Origin: Bacillaceae bacterium S4-13-56
GTDB taxonomy: Bacteria; Bacillota; Bacilli; Bacillales; JAWJLM01
Assembly (NCBI GenBank): GCA_040191315.1
Contig: JAWJLM010000017.1
Location: 1-64,000, forward strand
Length of the DNA: 64,000 bases
Direction of reading: 5' to 3'
In this document: one piece after another, positions 26,558-36,480 of the stretch
How the letters are laid out: each line of letters begins with the position of its first letter
Position numbering within the stretch: the first letter of the stretch is position 1
Notes under the pieces: generated by a model
Told to the model about the DNA's origin: nothing
Databases searched by the model: none
What the model saw: only the letters and a program-made list of their open reading frames with translations
Program-made: the position numbers and the translations under genes

Positions 26558-28294
26558 ATGGATTGGAAGATAGCGTATGAGCGTTGGGTTAATGAGCCAG
26601 CGTTGGATGGAGAGATGAAGCGTGAGTTGGAGAGTTTAAAGGGAAAGGAAAGAGCGTTGGAGGATGCTTTTTATAAGGATTTGGAGTTTGGAACAGGTGG
26701 TATGCGAGGTGAGATTGGTGCTGGTACCAATCGGATGAATCTTTATACAGTAAGAAAGGCAACAGAAGGTTTTGCGCAATATATCTCTTCTTTTGGGGAA
26801 GGGGCCAAAAAGCGAGGGGTTGCAATTGCCTTTGATTGCAGACATAAATCCCCTGAATTTGCAATGGAAGCAGCAAGTGTCTTAGGAAAACACGGCATCC
26901 AGGTTTATGTTTTTGAGGAGCTTCGACCAACTCCAGAATTATCTTTTGCTGTCCGACACCTACACGCGTTCGGCGGAATCGTCCTTACCGCAAGTCATAA
27001 CCCACCTGAGTATAATGGATATAAAGTGTATGACGAAGAAGGCTGCCAGCTCACGCCAGAGCCAGCAAACGAAGTCATTTCTCTTGTTAACCAAGTTGAG
27101 AACGAACTTGCTGTTGAAGTCGCTTCAATAGAAGAATTGAAGGAAACAGGTTTTCTCAAAATGATCGGTTCCGAAATAGATAAAGCCTATTTAAAAGAAT
27201 TAAAAACTCTTGAGTTAAATACAAATGTGATACAGGAAATGGCAGAGGATTTAAAGATAGTATTTACTCCTCTACACGGAACATCGAATAAGCCGATCCG
27301 TGATGGCCTTGAGGCTTACGGCTTTAAAAATGTAACTATCGTAAAAGAGCAGGAGCTTCCAGACCCTAATTTTTCTACTGTAAAATCACCGAATCCAGAG
27401 GAACATGCAGCCTTTGAAATTGCCATTGAATATGGAAAGAAAATCGACGCCGATTTACTAATTGGGGCAGACCCTGATACTGACCGCCTTGGGGTAGCCG
27501 TAAAAAATGGAAATGGTGACTATGAGGTTTTGACAGGTAACCAAACAGGGGCCCTAATGCTTGAATATATTTTGTCCCAGAAAAAGGAACAAGGGATCTT
27601 GCCTACAAATGGTGTTGTATTAAAAACTATTGTTACTTCTGATATTGGACGAGCGATTGCGTCTCATTACGGATTAACAACGTTTGACACGTTGACTGGT
27701 TTTAAGTTCATTGGGGAAAAAATCAATGAATATAAGAAGAGTGGAGAATTTGAATTCCAATTTGGGTACGAAGAAAGTTATGGGTATCTTGTTGGTGATT
27801 TTGTCCGCGATAAAGATGCAGTTCAAGCGGCTTTAGTTGTTTCTGAAGTGGCTGCTTATTATAAATCCAAAGATAAAAATCTCTACCAAGGATTGCTTGA
27901 AATATTTGAAAAATACGGGTATTACCGTGAAGGTCTTGAATCCTTGACACTTAAAGGAAAAGAAGGGTCTGAAAAAATTCAAGCAGCAATAGGACAATTT
28001 AGAGACCATCCACCAATTGAAGTTGGAGGACAAAGAGTCGCGGTCATTGAAGACTATAAAGTGAGCTTGCGCAAAGACCTTGGTGCAGACAAGGAAGAAG
28101 AAATCCAATTGCCGAAATCAAATGTTTTAAAATTCTTCTTGGAAGATGGTTCATGGTTCGTACTACGCCCATCAGGGACCGAGCCTAAGCTAAAGGTGTA
28201 TTTTAGTGTGAAAGGAACTTCCCTAGAAGACAGTGAAGCAAAGCTATCAACTTTAAAAACACAAGTAATGGATATTGTAAAACAGGGGCTTTAG
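26558..28294 (+). CDS. pgcA: Alpha-phosphoglucomutase/phosphomannomutase
   Basis: Interconverts glucose 1- and 6-phosphate, feeding glycolipid and wall-polymer precursors. Protein of 578 residues with four alpha-D-phosphohexomutase domains. The phosphoserine loop is [15 protein letters not shown], the metal loop [10 protein letters not shown], the sugar-binding loop GYEESYGYL, and the phosphate-binding loop [10 protein letters not shown]. Start ATG at 26558 follows TAGGAGG. It appears monocistronic. The name follows the Bacillus PgcA type; the sequence alone does not exclude a preference for mannose phosphates. Confidence 0.9.
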   Translation: MDWKIAYERWVNEPALDGEMKRELESLKGKERALEDAFYKDLEFGTGGMRGEIGAGTNRMNLYTVRKATEGFAQYISSFGEGAKKRGVAIAFDCRHKSPEFAMEAASVLGKHGIQVYVFEELRPTPELSFAVRHLHAFGGIVLTASHNPPEYNGYKVYDEEGCQLTPEPANEVISLVNQVENELAVEVASIEELKETGFLKMIGSEIDKAYLKELKTLELNTNVIQEMAEDLKIVFTPLHGTSNKPIRDGLEAYGFKNVTIVKEQELPDPNFSTVKSPNPEEHAAFEIAIEYGKKIDADLLIGADPDTDRLGVAVKNGNGDYEVLTGNQTGALMLEYILSQKKEQGILPTNGVVLKTIVTSDIGRAIASHYGLTTFDTLTGFKFIGEKINEYKKSGEFEFQFGYEESYGYLVGDFVRDKDAVQAALVVSEVAAYYKSKDKNLYQGLLEIFEKYGYYREGLESLTLKGKEGSEKIQAAIGQFRDHPPIEVGGQRVAVIEDYKVSLRKDLGADKEEEIQLPKSNVLKFFLEDGSWFVLRPSGTEPKLKVYFSVKGTSLEDSEAKLSTLKTQVMDIVKQGL

Positions 28295-28402
28295 TTAAAT
28301 TAAGCTTCAAGAATCATGTGAATAGACCGAATCCTTCCAATTGAACTAATGAACAGCAAAAAGATTTTCATGTTGTTTGATCATATTAATTTTTAAAAAA
28401 AC

Positions 28403-28471
28403 TATGCGATTCATCTCCTACCTAAACAGTGTCGTGTTTTGAGGAAGGAGTCTTCTCGCACATGACCGATA
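28403..28471 (+). repeat. Family E inverted-end repeat, copy 1
   Basis: About 68 bp: TATGCGATTC..CTCC at one end and GGAGTCTTCTCGCA at the other, so the ends pair. An inverted copy lies at 52839-52906. Confidence 0.85.
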
Positions 28472-28512
28472 AAAAAAGAGAAGAGCCCACGTTGCGGTCG
28501 CTTCTCTTTTTT
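28471..28512. terminator. Bidirectional terminator between pgcA and the SEC-C gene
   Basis: AAAAAAGAGAAG pairs with CTTCTCTTTTTT around a 16-nt loop, between convergent genes. Confidence 0.85.
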
Positions 28513-28524
28513 AATAAATGCTGC

Positions 28525-29523
28525 TTAGGAAGCATCAAATGTTAGTAGCTTCCTATAGTTGTTGGAAACTGTAACAGGTGAAGCTTCGTATTCAAGGGCA
28601 ATTTGATTTTGTGTGATACTTTCTTCCTTAAGAATGATTTTATGAACAAAATATTCCAAAGCAGCTGCATAAGCAGAAGGCTTTTTGAAGGAAGGATTTG
28701 TTTTATGACAGAACTTTCTCCACAAAGTAATGGCTTTTATTATAACTTTATCTTCATAATCTTTAGCAGACATGTTGTTGGCTACTAATTGGGCAACTTC
28801 CTCATAAAGTGGATTTTTCCATTCATCCTCATCAACACCTAAAAGTAGGATTTCGGCTAAAAGTGCAGGATAGTGGGCAGCAATTCCGTCATCTTTTTTA
28901 GAGTATTTCTCCAATAAGCGAACCACAGAACTTTCATCGTGACGATAAAGTTTGATAACCGTATATATGAATTTGTGATGATCAGCGTATAAAACCAACG
29001 CGCCAATAACTAAACTACCGACGGTGTATTCGTCACCATCTTGAAAGGGGATTTGATAATTTTTTTTAGTTAAAATGTCCTCAACGGAAATCATTTTTTT
29101 CGTGTTACGATCAATGTCTAAAACTTTATAGACAGATGGAACGGTTGTTTCCCACTGACTAAAAACATTTCTTGTTGGGGCACTAAGCTTTGATTGGTAC
29201 TTATTAAAAAATGTGTGAAATATGGTTTGTGAAAGGTTTGATAGAATTTTATGAAATATAATCCAAATAGCTAATCCGGTTTTATATACTTCTGAGGTGT
29301 CTGTGTTATTAGAAAGATGTATTTCTTGATAACCGTCGGCTTCTTTATTCACTTCTTCACCATATGTGTGAACAGCAAAGGAAATTAGTCCTTTTTCTAA
29401 ACGATCGAGATCTTCATTAATCAGTTTCTCTCTTACATCGTTTTTACTCTGTGCTCCACAACACTTTTTATGTTTTTTTCCACTTCCACATGGACAAGGA
29501 TCATTTCTTCTAATCTTACTCAT
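28525..29523 (-). CDS. SEC-C motif protein
   Basis: Protein of about 332 residues. The N-terminus is a zinc-binding SEC-C motif, NDPCPCGSGKKHKKCCG (C-x-C-x8-C-C). The rest is helical. The C-terminal end (TQNQIALEYEASPVTVSNNY) resembles a helix-turn-helix. Start is the ATG at 29523, preceded by AGAGGTG; an upstream ATG at 29544 lacks a ribosome site. Related proteins are common in Bacillus, but I know of no established function. Confidence 0.7.
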   Translation of the reverse strand: MSKIRRNDPCPCGSGKKHKKCCGAQSKNDVREKLINEDLDRLEKGLISFAVHTYGEEVNKEADGYQEIHLSNNTDTSEVYKTGLAIWIIFHKILSNLSQTIFHTFFNKYQSKLSAPTRNVFSQWETTVPSVYKVLDIDRNTKKMISVEDILTKKNYQIPFQDGDEYTVGSLVIGALVLYADHHKFIYTVIKLYRHDESSVVRLLEKYSKKDDGIAAHYPALLAEILLLGVDEDEWKNPLYEEVAQLVANNMSAKDYEDKVIIKAITLWRKFCHKTNPSFKKPSAYAAALEYFVHKIILKEESITQNQIALEYEASPVTVSNNYRKLLTFDAS

Positions 29524-29861
29524 GTGTCGACACCTCTTGATCATTATAGTCCTCCATTAAATTATGAAGGCAATTAATTGTTAGTTCAAGTGACAAAAAT
29601 TTTCCAACCACTTTCCTGTCGATAAATATAGCATCATCTGAGCTCGAAAAATTTCTCCAAAATATGACAAGAGATTTTTTTTCTGACTATTTTCACCAAC
29701 TTTCCTAGTATACTATAAAGTTGGATTATGTTGTAAAGAGAAGCGTTCTTGGTACAATATGTACAACTTCCAGCGCTAGTTATGAATGCTGATTAATAAC
29801 ATATTTTTTCAATCCATTGGAAATCATAAAAACAAATCAGTAGGAGGAGTGTGCATTTAGT
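29524..29861. other. Divergent intergenic region, no gene seen
   Basis: AT-rich region between the SEC-C gene and the membrane protein gene. It should contain both promoters, but I could not identify convincing boxes, hairpins or repeats apart from the ribosome site TAGGAGGAG near 29841. Confidence 0.5.
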
Positions 29862-30428
29862 ATGACTAAGGGGCAACAGCAGTTATTTGACAAGATTAAT
29901 TCTTTGCAAAAAGAGGTTACACAGCTACAAGAGGAGTATTGGTGGAGTTATATCAATATTGATTCCTGGCAGTTTTGGGTAATGTTACTCATGTTAGTGA
30001 TTCCTCTTGTCGTATTAGTTTTAGTTCTCGACAAGCAAAAACTCTTTCTATTATTGTTTTACGGTTATTCCGTTCATATACTATTTGGATATATTGATTC
30101 TTTTGGAACACACAATGACTTCTGGAGCTATCCGTATTTTTTGACACCATTTTTTACGTATAGTGTTTCTTTAGATGTTTCTTTAGTGCCAGTTGCTTTT
30201 ATATTGACCTACCAATGGACGTTAAATAGAAATAAAAACTTTTATTTATACTCTCTTTTGCTTTCCGCGTTCCTTTCCTTTATTTTTAAACCAATTCTAG
30301 TAGCAGCAGACTTATTTGTATTATTCGGCCAAACAAACTACTTTCATCTCTTTTTGATTTATTGCCTAATTTTTTTACTTGCTCGTCTCATGACCAACTT
30401 CTTTTTGTTCTTACAGAAAAGGAGGTAG
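29862..30428 (+). CDS. Polytopic membrane protein, possibly CBO0543 family
   Basis: Protein of 188 residues. After a short amphipathic N-terminus it has five or so hydrophobic helices. The segment FGYIDSFGTHNDFWSYPYFL and the aromatic-rich helices resemble the CBO0543-type membrane proteins of Firmicutes, whose function is unknown. The gene ends KRR-stop, and the TAG comes from REP R12. Good ribosome site upstream. Confidence 0.55.
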   Translation: MTKGQQQLFDKINSLQKEVTQLQEEYWWSYINIDSWQFWVMLLMLVIPLVVLVLVLDKQKLFLLLFYGYSVHILFGYIDSFGTHNDFWSYPYFLTPFFTYSVSLDVSLVPVAFILTYQWTLNRNKNFYLYSLLLSAFLSFIFKPILVAADLFVLFGQTNYFHLFLIYCLIFLLARLMTNFFLFLQKRR

Positions 30429-30448
30429 GGACGGTTCTCACCAACACG
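30423..30448 (+). repeat. REP copy R12, 5' arm missing, supplies a stop codon
   Basis: GGTAGGGACGGTTCTCACCA then ACACG. The TAG at 30426-30428 of the core terminates the preceding membrane protein. Confidence 0.88.
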
Positions 30449-30513
30449 AAAAAAATCGGCTCTAATGTTACGTGATAATTTATATTGGTCTTGTAAGGGC
30501 TGAAAAAATTACG

Positions 30514-31266
30514 ATGAAGGTGAAGGTGAAGGAAGTTGCTGAATTAGTGGGGATAAGTGTGCACACACTCCATCATTATGATGAAATCGGCTTGCTCCAT
30601 CCAGAGGAGGTAACCGTGGCAGGTTATCGTCTTTACTCTAATGAAAATCTTGCAACCTTGCAGCAAATCTTGTTTTTCAAAGAACTTAGATTTCCACCGA
30701 AAAAAATTCAAGAGATTCTCAATAGTCCGTCATTTGATCGTCTCGAAACAATGGAAATGCATAAAAATATGCTACTTGAAAAACAGAGACGTCTGGGTCA
30801 AATGATTTCAACGATCGATAAGACTACTCGATATATGAAAGGGGAGATAACTATGACTAACAAGGAAAAATTTGAGGGATTTGATTTTAACTCTAATCCC
30901 TATGAAAAAGAGGCCCGGGAACGCTGGGGAGATCGAGCAGTTGATCAATCAAATGCTGCGGTTGGTAATATGTCCAAAGAGGACAAAATCGTCATAGGAG
31001 AACGGATGAACGAAATTTATCGCAACTTGACAGATATTCGAAAACAATCACCAAATTCTGATGAGGCGCAGGCAGCGATCGAGGAGTGGTACTACTTCTT
31101 AAATCAGAATTTTGGTCATCACTATACTCTTGATGCTTTTAAAAGTTTGGGGCAGATGTATGTTCAAGATGAGCGCTTTACGAACAATGTTGACCAATTC
31201 GGTGAGGGGCTGGCACAATTTATGTGTGATGCAATGGCTGTGTATGCTGATCAAAACCAAGAATAA
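30514..31266 (+). CDS. MerR-family regulator with TipAS domain
   Basis: Transcription activator. The MerR helix-turn-helix is residues about 1-70 (VKEVAELVGISVHTLHHYDE, AGYRLYS), then a coiled-coil dimer helix. A C-terminal TipAS antibiotic-binding domain of about 120 residues follows (NPYEKEARERWGD; MYVQDERFTNNVDQF). Such regulators (TipA, Mta) bind hydrophobic drugs or peptides and activate efflux genes. The ATG at 30514 is chosen because the HTH aligns there; the frame opens at 30472. The ribosome site is weak. No obvious target gene is adjacent. Confidence 0.85.
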   Translation: MKVKVKEVAELVGISVHTLHHYDEIGLLHPEEVTVAGYRLYSNENLATLQQILFFKELRFPPKKIQEILNSPSFDRLETMEMHKNMLLEKQRRLGQMISTIDKTTRYMKGEITMTNKEKFEGFDFNSNPYEKEARERWGDRAVDQSNAAVGNMSKEDKIVIGERMNEIYRNLTDIRKQSPNSDEAQAAIEEWYYFLNQNFGHHYTLDAFKSLGQMYVQDERFTNNVDQFGEGLAQFMCDAMAVYADQNQE

Positions 31267-31291
31267 ACGATCCTATTTTTAGGATCGTTTT
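31265..31291 (+). terminator. Terminator of the MerR gene
   Basis: AAACGATCCTATTTTTAGGA then TCGTTTT: a 10-bp stem overlapping the stop codon, with T-run. Confidence 0.88.
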
Positions 31292-31355
31292 CACTTGTCT
31301 CTTGGTATGTAACAGTCTTTTAACCTAAATGCTAAAAGCACCGCTACATTTTCGT

Positions 31356-32024
31356 TCACGCAAAAATTGGCCATTGTTTTTCTTCAGCCACTTTTTTCAT
31401 GTTAGGTCCAGGGTTTACCACAACAGGTCGATGCACAAAATCCAAAAGAGGAATGTCGCTTTCACTATCTGCATAAGCCCAAATTTCTCCTAGTTCTTGT
31501 CCCTCATTGGAAGAGATCTCGTCCATCCATGCGCGGATTTTGTTCACCTTTTCCTGACCATTAATGATAATTCCGATTTCTCCAGTACACTTCCCGTTTT
31601 CATCAAATAAGAGCTCTGTGCTAATTACGCGGACATCTAAATCGAGTTCTTTCACAAACAAACGTAAAAATGGTTGTAGGGTACCCGATAAAATTAGAAC
31701 GGTGTCACCAGCTTCTTGGTGCTGACGGACTTGATTCACTAGGTTAAGGTGAACTTCTTTCATTCCAAGTTCTACTAATTCTTTGAAAAACTCATCAAGT
31801 TCTGCATTGGTCATCCCTTCAAATGTTCTAGCAAATGCTTTGAAAAATTCATGATGAAAGGCAGTTTTTCCTTTAGCTAGTCCTATAAAACTAGCTTTTG
31901 CCAAACTAGATCCAAATTGAAACCACTGCTTTTTCGTAAACTTTTCTTTTCCAGCTTGAAACATCGCTTTAAAAGAATTACCTTGGTATAAGGTTCCATC
32001 AAAATCCACTGTCACAATTGCCAA
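31356..32024 (-). CDS. HAD-superfamily IB phosphatase
   Basis: Cytoplasmic phosphatase of 222 residues of the SerB-like HAD-IB group. Motif I is VDFDGTLY (nucleophile Asp near the N-terminus), motif II ILSGT, and motif IV YADSESDIPLLD. The helical cap lies between residues 15 and 95. The substrate is unknown. It has no close operon partner; it is divergent from the degV-like gene. Confidence 0.8.
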   Translation of the reverse strand: MAIVTVDFDGTLYQGNSFKAMFQAGKEKFTKKQWFQFGSSLAKASFIGLAKGKTAFHHEFFKAFARTFEGMTNAELDEFFKELVELGMKEVHLNLVNQVRQHQEAGDTVLILSGTLQPFLRLFVKELDLDVRVISTELLFDENGKCTGEIGIIINGQEKVNKIRAWMDEISSNEGQELGEIWAYADSESDIPLLDFVHRPVVVNPGPNMKKVAEEKQWPIFA

Positions 32025-32161
32025 CCTTGTCCACCTCGCTTTATAAAGAGTATAAAGGAAAGAGAGGCCGATGTAAATAAAAGGGAATGTGGATTTGTGA
32101 AAACTATTTTTAGTATCAGGTCATAAATGCTGGTATTATTCATAGGATTTAGTATAATATA

Positions 32162-32176
32162 AAGAAAGCGTTTTCT
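32162..32176 (+). promoter_or_regulatory. Possible cre before the DegV gene
   Basis: AAGAAAGCGTTTTCT fits the cre consensus with one mismatch, about 30 bp before the DegV start. Confidence 0.5.
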
Positions 32177-32204
32177 ATAAATTCACAGTGTAAAGGAGTA
32201 AATT

Positions 32205-33050
32205 ATGCCTAGAATTGCATTTGTTACAGATAGTACGGCTTTTATATCTGAAGAACTGCGAAATCATCCTGATGTAATTGTGGTACCTATTATCATCATC
32301 TCCGAGGGACAGGAATATAAAGACGGGGTCGAACTCTCTTCAGACCAACTATATGAAATCATTCGTACGGATAAAAAAATACCCAAAACCTCGCAACCAT
32401 CGATGGGTCAGTTTGCTGATCTCTATGAAATGCTGAAGGAGGATTACGACCAGGCCATTGCTATTCATATATCTAACAAACTAAGTGGCGCCGTTTCAAG
32501 TTCTAATTCAGGAAAAGATCACGCTGGATTTGATGTGGAAGTGATCGATTCTCTTTCTATTTCTTACGGAATGACCATTTTGCTTGAAAAAGGATTAAAA
32601 CTAGCTGAACAAGGTGGGGATGCGAAAACAATCGCTGACGAACTGCGTGATGATATAAGTCACTTGAAGAATCTGGTTTTACTTGGAAGCTTGGAGCAGC
32701 TTTATAAGGGAGGTCGCATGTCCGGAGCACAATTTTTAGTAGGAAATATCCTTCAAATTAAGCCAATCTTAAATGTTAACTCGGAAGGGGAACTAGTACT
32801 TTATGAACGAATCCGTTCTGAGAAAAAGGCTGTGAGCAGGGTTATCGAGCTATTTAAGGAAGACTGTGAGAAAAACTCCGTTCAGAGTGCAGCTATCATG
32901 CACGGAAACGCACCCGAAAAAGCAGAGGAAATTAAATCAAAAATTCAAGCTGACTACCCTAATCTCGACCTTACTATAGGAGAAATCAGCTCATCCGTCG
33001 CGGTCCACGTAGGAGAAGGCACTGTCGCACTATTCTGGACCACCCGATAA
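32205..33050 (+). CDS. DegV-family fatty-acid-binding protein
   Basis: Protein of 281 residues with the DegV fold: IAFVTDSTAFISEEL at the start, PKTSQPSMGQF, HISNKLSGAVSS and GRMSGAQFLVGNILQIKPIL. Proteins of this family (FakB) bind fatty acids and present them to the FakA kinase. No fakA is adjacent. Start ATG at 32205 follows AAAGGAG. REP R13 begins 13 nt after the stop. Confidence 0.9.
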   Translation: MPRIAFVTDSTAFISEELRNHPDVIVVPIIIISEGQEYKDGVELSSDQLYEIIRTDKKIPKTSQPSMGQFADLYEMLKEDYDQAIAIHISNKLSGAVSSSNSGKDHAGFDVEVIDSLSISYGMTILLEKGLKLAEQGGDAKTIADELRDDISHLKNLVLLGSLEQLYKGGRMSGAQFLVGNILQIKPILNVNSEGELVLYERIRSEKKAVSRVIELFKEDCEKNSVQSAAIMHGNAPEKAEEIKSKIQADYPNLDLTIGEISSSVAVHVGEGTVALFWTTR

Positions 33051-33063
33051 AGCGGGAGCACTT

Positions 33064-33105
33064 GTGTTGGTGGGTGTGTTGGTGGGGACGGTTCTCACCA
33101 ACACG
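33064..33105 (+). repeat. REP copy R13
   Basis: GTGTTGGTGG-GTGTGTTGGTGGGG then ACGGTTCTCACCAACACG. Left half of an inverted pair with R14. Confidence 0.93.
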
Positions 33106-33165
33106 CCAATTAATGGTAGATACCCTTCAAACCCGCATTATAACAGCATACCAATAAATGGAACT
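33106..33165 (+). repeat. Linker of the R13/R14 composite unit
   Basis: Contains CAAACCCGCATTATAACAGC and ATACCAATAAATGGAAC. It matches the linker at 33964-34022 (CAAACCCGCATGAACACAGC, ATGGAAC) over its whole length. Confidence 0.8.
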
Positions 33166-33198
33166 GTGTTGACAAGAACCGTCCCTACCAGCACACCA
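33166..33198 (-). repeat. REP copy R14
   Basis: C-form GTGTTGACAAGAACCGTCCC then TACCAGCACACC. Confidence 0.9.
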
Positions 33199-33269
33199 GC
33201 CTGTCTGGTGTCTTTTTATGTTAGTTTTTTCGATTATGAGCATGAGTAAATCATAAAGGAGGATTTTTC

Positions 33270-33917
33270 ATGTTCATTAAACCTTGTACAGGTCGTTTAA
33301 CTAGTGGTTACCGTACGAAAGAAAGACCGGATCATGCGGGTGTTGATTGGGCTGACAGTGGGGCTGTGCCTATTCTTTCTGCAGCAGATGGGGCAGTTTC
33401 GCTTTCTAGGCACATGGGCTCTTATGGAGAAGTTATCTTCTTGATCCACGATATTGATGGGGATATTTACGAGACCGTTTATGCGCATTTAAGCAAACGG
33501 AATGTCACGTATGGAAAGCGGATCTCAAAGGGTGAAAGAATTGGCTGGATGGGGAGCACAGGCAACTCAACGGGCCAACATCTCCATTTTGAAATTCACA
33601 AAGATCGATGGAATTCTCAGCGGACGGGCTCTGTTGACCCACTTCTTTATATTGGTGAAAAAAAGACCCATGGGGGATTGATTCAGACAGAAAGAACCTT
33701 GTTTCTGCCTTCGACTGCAAGCTCATGGCGGGTTTACGACCCTGAAGAGCTACCTATTAAAGGGAATCAAAAAGCGTTTCTGAATCCTGCGAAATTTGGA
33801 GGTCTAACCTATAAAATCCTAGATGAAACCGAACCGCATGTCTACCTTATCAAAACAAAAAACTTTGGACTTGTAAAAATATACGCCCACCCCTCAACAG
33901 GTGCCATTGTAAGATAG
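33270..33917 (+). CDS. M23-family (LytM-type) peptidase
   Basis: Zinc endopeptidase fold of 215 residues that would cut peptide bridges in peptidoglycan. The zinc and active-site residues are in HAGVDWADS (His, Asp) and GQHLHFEIH (HxH). It has GWMGSTGNSTG between them. A C-terminal region from about 130 to the end is of unknown fold. No signal peptide is seen at the chosen ATG, which has a clear AAGGAGG. Secretion may be by another route or via a holin, as in phage-derived enzymes. Confidence 0.85.
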   Translation: MFIKPCTGRLTSGYRTKERPDHAGVDWADSGAVPILSAADGAVSLSRHMGSYGEVIFLIHDIDGDIYETVYAHLSKRNVTYGKRISKGERIGWMGSTGNSTGQHLHFEIHKDRWNSQRTGSVDPLLYIGEKKTHGGLIQTERTLFLPSTASSWRVYDPEELPIKGNQKAFLNPAKFGGLTYKILDETEPHVYLIKTKNFGLVKIYAHPSTGAIVR

Positions 33918-33918
33918 G

Positions 33919-33963
33919 GCGTGTTGGTGAGCGTGTTGGTGGGGACGGTTCTCGCCAACACGC
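33919..33963 (+). repeat. REP copy R15
   Basis: GCGTGTTGGTGA-GCGTGTTGG then TGGGGACGGTTCTCGCCAAC, starting 1-2 nt after the M23 stop. Confidence 0.93.
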
Positions 33964-34022
33964 CAATATAAGGGAAACCCTACCCAAACCCGCATGAACA
34001 CAGCATCCCAAAAAATGGAACC
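33964..34022 (+). repeat. Linker of the R15/R16 composite unit
   Basis: Second copy of the linker described at 33106-33165, roughly 70 per cent alike by eye. Confidence 0.8.
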
Positions 34023-34052
34023 GTGTTGATAAGAACCGTCCCTATCAACACC
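34023..34052 (-). repeat. REP copy R16
   Basis: C-form GTGTTGATAAGAACCGTCCC then TATCAACACC. On the minus strand it follows the proA stop by 8 nt. Confidence 0.9.
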
Positions 34053-34060
34053 CATCAACA

Positions 34061-35305
34061 TTATTTAATCTGCCCGTTGCCTCGGATGGTGTATTTGGTG
34101 GATGTTAGTGCTGTTAGTCCCATGGGTCCGCGGGCGTGGAGCTTTTGTGTGCTGATGCCGATTTCTGCACCAAAGCCAAACTCGAATCCGTCGGTGAAGC
34201 GGGTGGAGGCATTATGGTAAAGTGCTGCTGCATCTACCAATTTGAAAAATGTGCTTACACTCTCATCACTCTCACTAAGGATGGCCTCAGAATGCTTGGA
34301 TCCGTATCTCTGAATATGCTGAATAGCCTCCTCCAAATTATCTACTACCTTCAACGCAACAGTTAAGTTCAAAAATTCTGTTTCCCAATCCTCTTCTGTA
34401 GCAACTGACAACCTAGGATCATACTCTCTAGCTCTTTCATCAGCTCGGATTTCAACCCCATGTACTAGCAACTTCTCAAGTAATTCACGTAAATGTATCT
34501 GAGCCCAGTTTCTATGAACTAGAATCGTTTCCGCTGCATTACAGACAGAAGGGCGTTGTGTTTTCGCATTCACAGCCACATTAATCGCCATCTGGGACTC
34601 TGCAGATTCATCAATATAAACATGACAATTTCCAACTCCTGTTTCTAAAACCGGAACCGAAGCATTCTCAACAACTGTCTTGATTAACCCTGCACCGCCT
34701 CTAGGAATTAGTACATCCAAGTATTCATTCAGCTTAAACATTTGCGATGCAGTGTCTCTACTTGTATCCTCCAACAATTGAACTGCCTCAACAGGCAATT
34801 CGCTTTTTTCAAGAGCTCGGTGAATCACTGCAACTAACGCTTTATTGGAATGGATTGCAGACGAACTTCCCCTCAAAAGAACCGCGTTCCCCGTTTTCAA
34901 ACAAAGGCTTGAGGCATCTACGGTTACGTTTGGACGAGCTTCATAAATCATACCGATCACACCAAGTGGGACCCGGATTTTTTCAATATGAAGGCCATTC
35001 GGACGATCCCAATTTTCCAAGGTTTCTCCAACCGGATCCGAGAGAGACGCTACTTGTAGCACACCTTCTGCCATATCACGCAATCTTTCCTCCGCGAGTT
35101 TCAAACGGTCCAAAAGATTCTCGCTCATCCCTCGTGCTCGCCCTTCCTCCAGGTCCTTCTGATTTTCAGATAAGATAAAATTCATTTCCTCCAGCAATTG
35201 ATCAGCTATCAATCTCAATGCCACATCTTTTTGTTCTGTAGAACAAATTCCAACCCTAACCGAAATTTCGCTTGCCCGACGCGCCTTCTCCAGTAACTCA
35301 CTCAC
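34061..35305 (-). CDS. proA: Gamma-glutamyl phosphate reductase
   Basis: Second step of proline synthesis: reduces glutamyl 5-phosphate with NADPH to glutamate semialdehyde. Aldehyde-dehydrogenase-like protein of 414 residues. The catalytic Cys lies in [15 protein letters not shown]; the N-terminal region has [18 protein letters not shown]; the C-terminal part has [20 protein letters not shown]. It overlaps proB by 8 nt, so the two are translationally coupled and share the T-box leader. Confidence 0.97.
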   Translation of the reverse strand: MSELLEKARRASEISVRVGICSTEQKDVALRLIADQLLEEMNFILSENQKDLEEGRARGMSENLLDRLKLAEERLRDMAEGVLQVASLSDPVGETLENWDRPNGLHIEKIRVPLGVIGMIYEARPNVTVDASSLCLKTGNAVLLRGSSSAIHSNKALVAVIHRALEKSELPVEAVQLLEDTSRDTASQMFKLNEYLDVLIPRGGAGLIKTVVENASVPVLETGVGNCHVYIDESAESQMAINVAVNAKTQRPSVCNAAETILVHRNWAQIHLRELLEKLLVHGVEIRADERAREYDPRLSVATEEDWETEFLNLTVALKVVDNLEEAIQHIQRYGSKHSEAILSESDESVSTFFKLVDAAALYHNASTRFTDGFEFGFGAEIGISTQKLHARGPMGLTALTSTKYTIRGNGQIK

Positions 35306-36425
35306 TTATGATCCTCTCCTTTGCTAACGTTACCCAATGATTGCGATGGATGACCTCTGTTCGTGCTGTTTGGGTATTCACTCTTACATCCGTGCTAGTA
35401 AGACCTTTAATTTCAGAAAGCTCCTCCAAAGAAAAATTCACTTTACCCTTGCCGATAAGCTCGGAGTTTTCATTGATTACTTCTACAACATCGCCGACCT
35501 TAAAATCACCTATAACTTTTCTCACACCTGCAGGTAATAAACTTTTTCCGCCAAAAATGAGAGCCTGTTCTGCTCCAGCATCGACAGTAATTCGTCCTGC
35601 CACAGGGGAGTGGAAACCGATCCACTGTTTATTACTTTTTAAAGATGGTAATGATGAAAAACCAATATAAGTACCGTCCCCGTTGCCTTCCAGTATTTCT
35701 AATAGCTTGTTTTCCCCTGATCCTTTTCCGATGAATACCTTTACTCCAAAAGAGAGGGCCATTTTTGCAGCCTCTATTTTGGATTTCATCCCGCCTGTGC
35801 CAACTTTACTAGTGGTTTCCCCGGCTTTGGACACCAATTCCTCGTTGATTTCTGTCAAAAAGTCTATTTTTTTTGCGGAAGGGTAGAGGTTGGGATTGGC
35901 ATCATACAAGCCGTTGATGTCTGTTAGGATTATGAGCTTGTTGGCGTGGATGAAACCACTCACTAGGGCAGAGAGCATGTCGTTGTCACCGAACGTTAAT
36001 TCATCAATAGCTATGGAATCATTTTCATTTATGATCGGAATGACTCCACGCTTCAGGAGCTCGTTTAGGGTGGAGTAGGCATTCTGATAGTTTTCTTTTT
36101 GAGAAAAGTCAAGGCGAGTAAGTAAAAGTTGTGCTGTGACGAGATTTTCTTTTTGAAATTGATCGGAATAGGCTTGCATGAGGAGGCATTGTCCAACAGC
36201 CGCTGCAGCTTGTTTTGCTGCAAGTGTAACTGGGCGGGTTTGATATCCAATGGCCGTGTATCCTGCTGCAACAGCTCCAGATGATATAATAATAACTTCA
36301 TGTCCTGCTTTTTTTAATGCTGTTATGGCGGCGACGTGTTCTGTGATCTTATCGAGTGACAATCCCCCGTTATCATTCGTTAATGAGCTACTCCCAATTT
36401 TGACTACGATCCTTTGCTTTGCCAT
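35298..36425 (-). CDS. proB: Glutamate 5-kinase
   Basis: First step of proline synthesis, normally feedback-inhibited by proline. The ATG at 36425 ([13 protein letters not shown]) follows AGAAGGGAT and gives 375 residues; the frame itself runs up to 36476. The amino-acid-kinase domain has [29 protein letters not shown] and [12 protein letters not shown]. The C-terminal PUA domain covers about 280-360. The full-length form with PUA is typical of the biosynthetic enzyme. Confidence 0.97.
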   Translation of the reverse strand: MAKQRIVVKIGSSSLTNDNGGLSLDKITEHVAAITALKKAGHEVIIISSGAVAAGYTAIGYQTRPVTLAAKQAAAAVGQCLLMQAYSDQFQKENLVTAQLLLTRLDFSQKENYQNAYSTLNELLKRGVIPIINENDSIAIDELTFGDNDMLSALVSGFIHANKLIILTDINGLYDANPNLYPSAKKIDFLTEINEELVSKAGETTSKVGTGGMKSKIEAAKMALSFGVKVFIGKGSGENKLLEILEGNGDGTYIGFSSLPSLKSNKQWIGFHSPVAGRITVDAGAEQALIFGGKSLLPAGVRKVIGDFKVGDVVEVINENSELIGKGKVNFSLEELSEIKGLTSTDVRVNTQTARTEVIHRNHWVTLAKERIISE

Positions 36426-36480
36426 TTTGTATCCCTTCTCGCAAATTGATTTTGATTTTCGAAAAAAATAGTACAAAAAA

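Noticed and set aside
33064-33249. 61-codon frame starting MLVGVLVGTVL
   Set aside because: Composed of translated R13, linker and R14; no independent coding evidence.
34747-35178. 143-codon open frame opposite proA
   Set aside because: It is the antisense shadow of proA, which has all family motifs.
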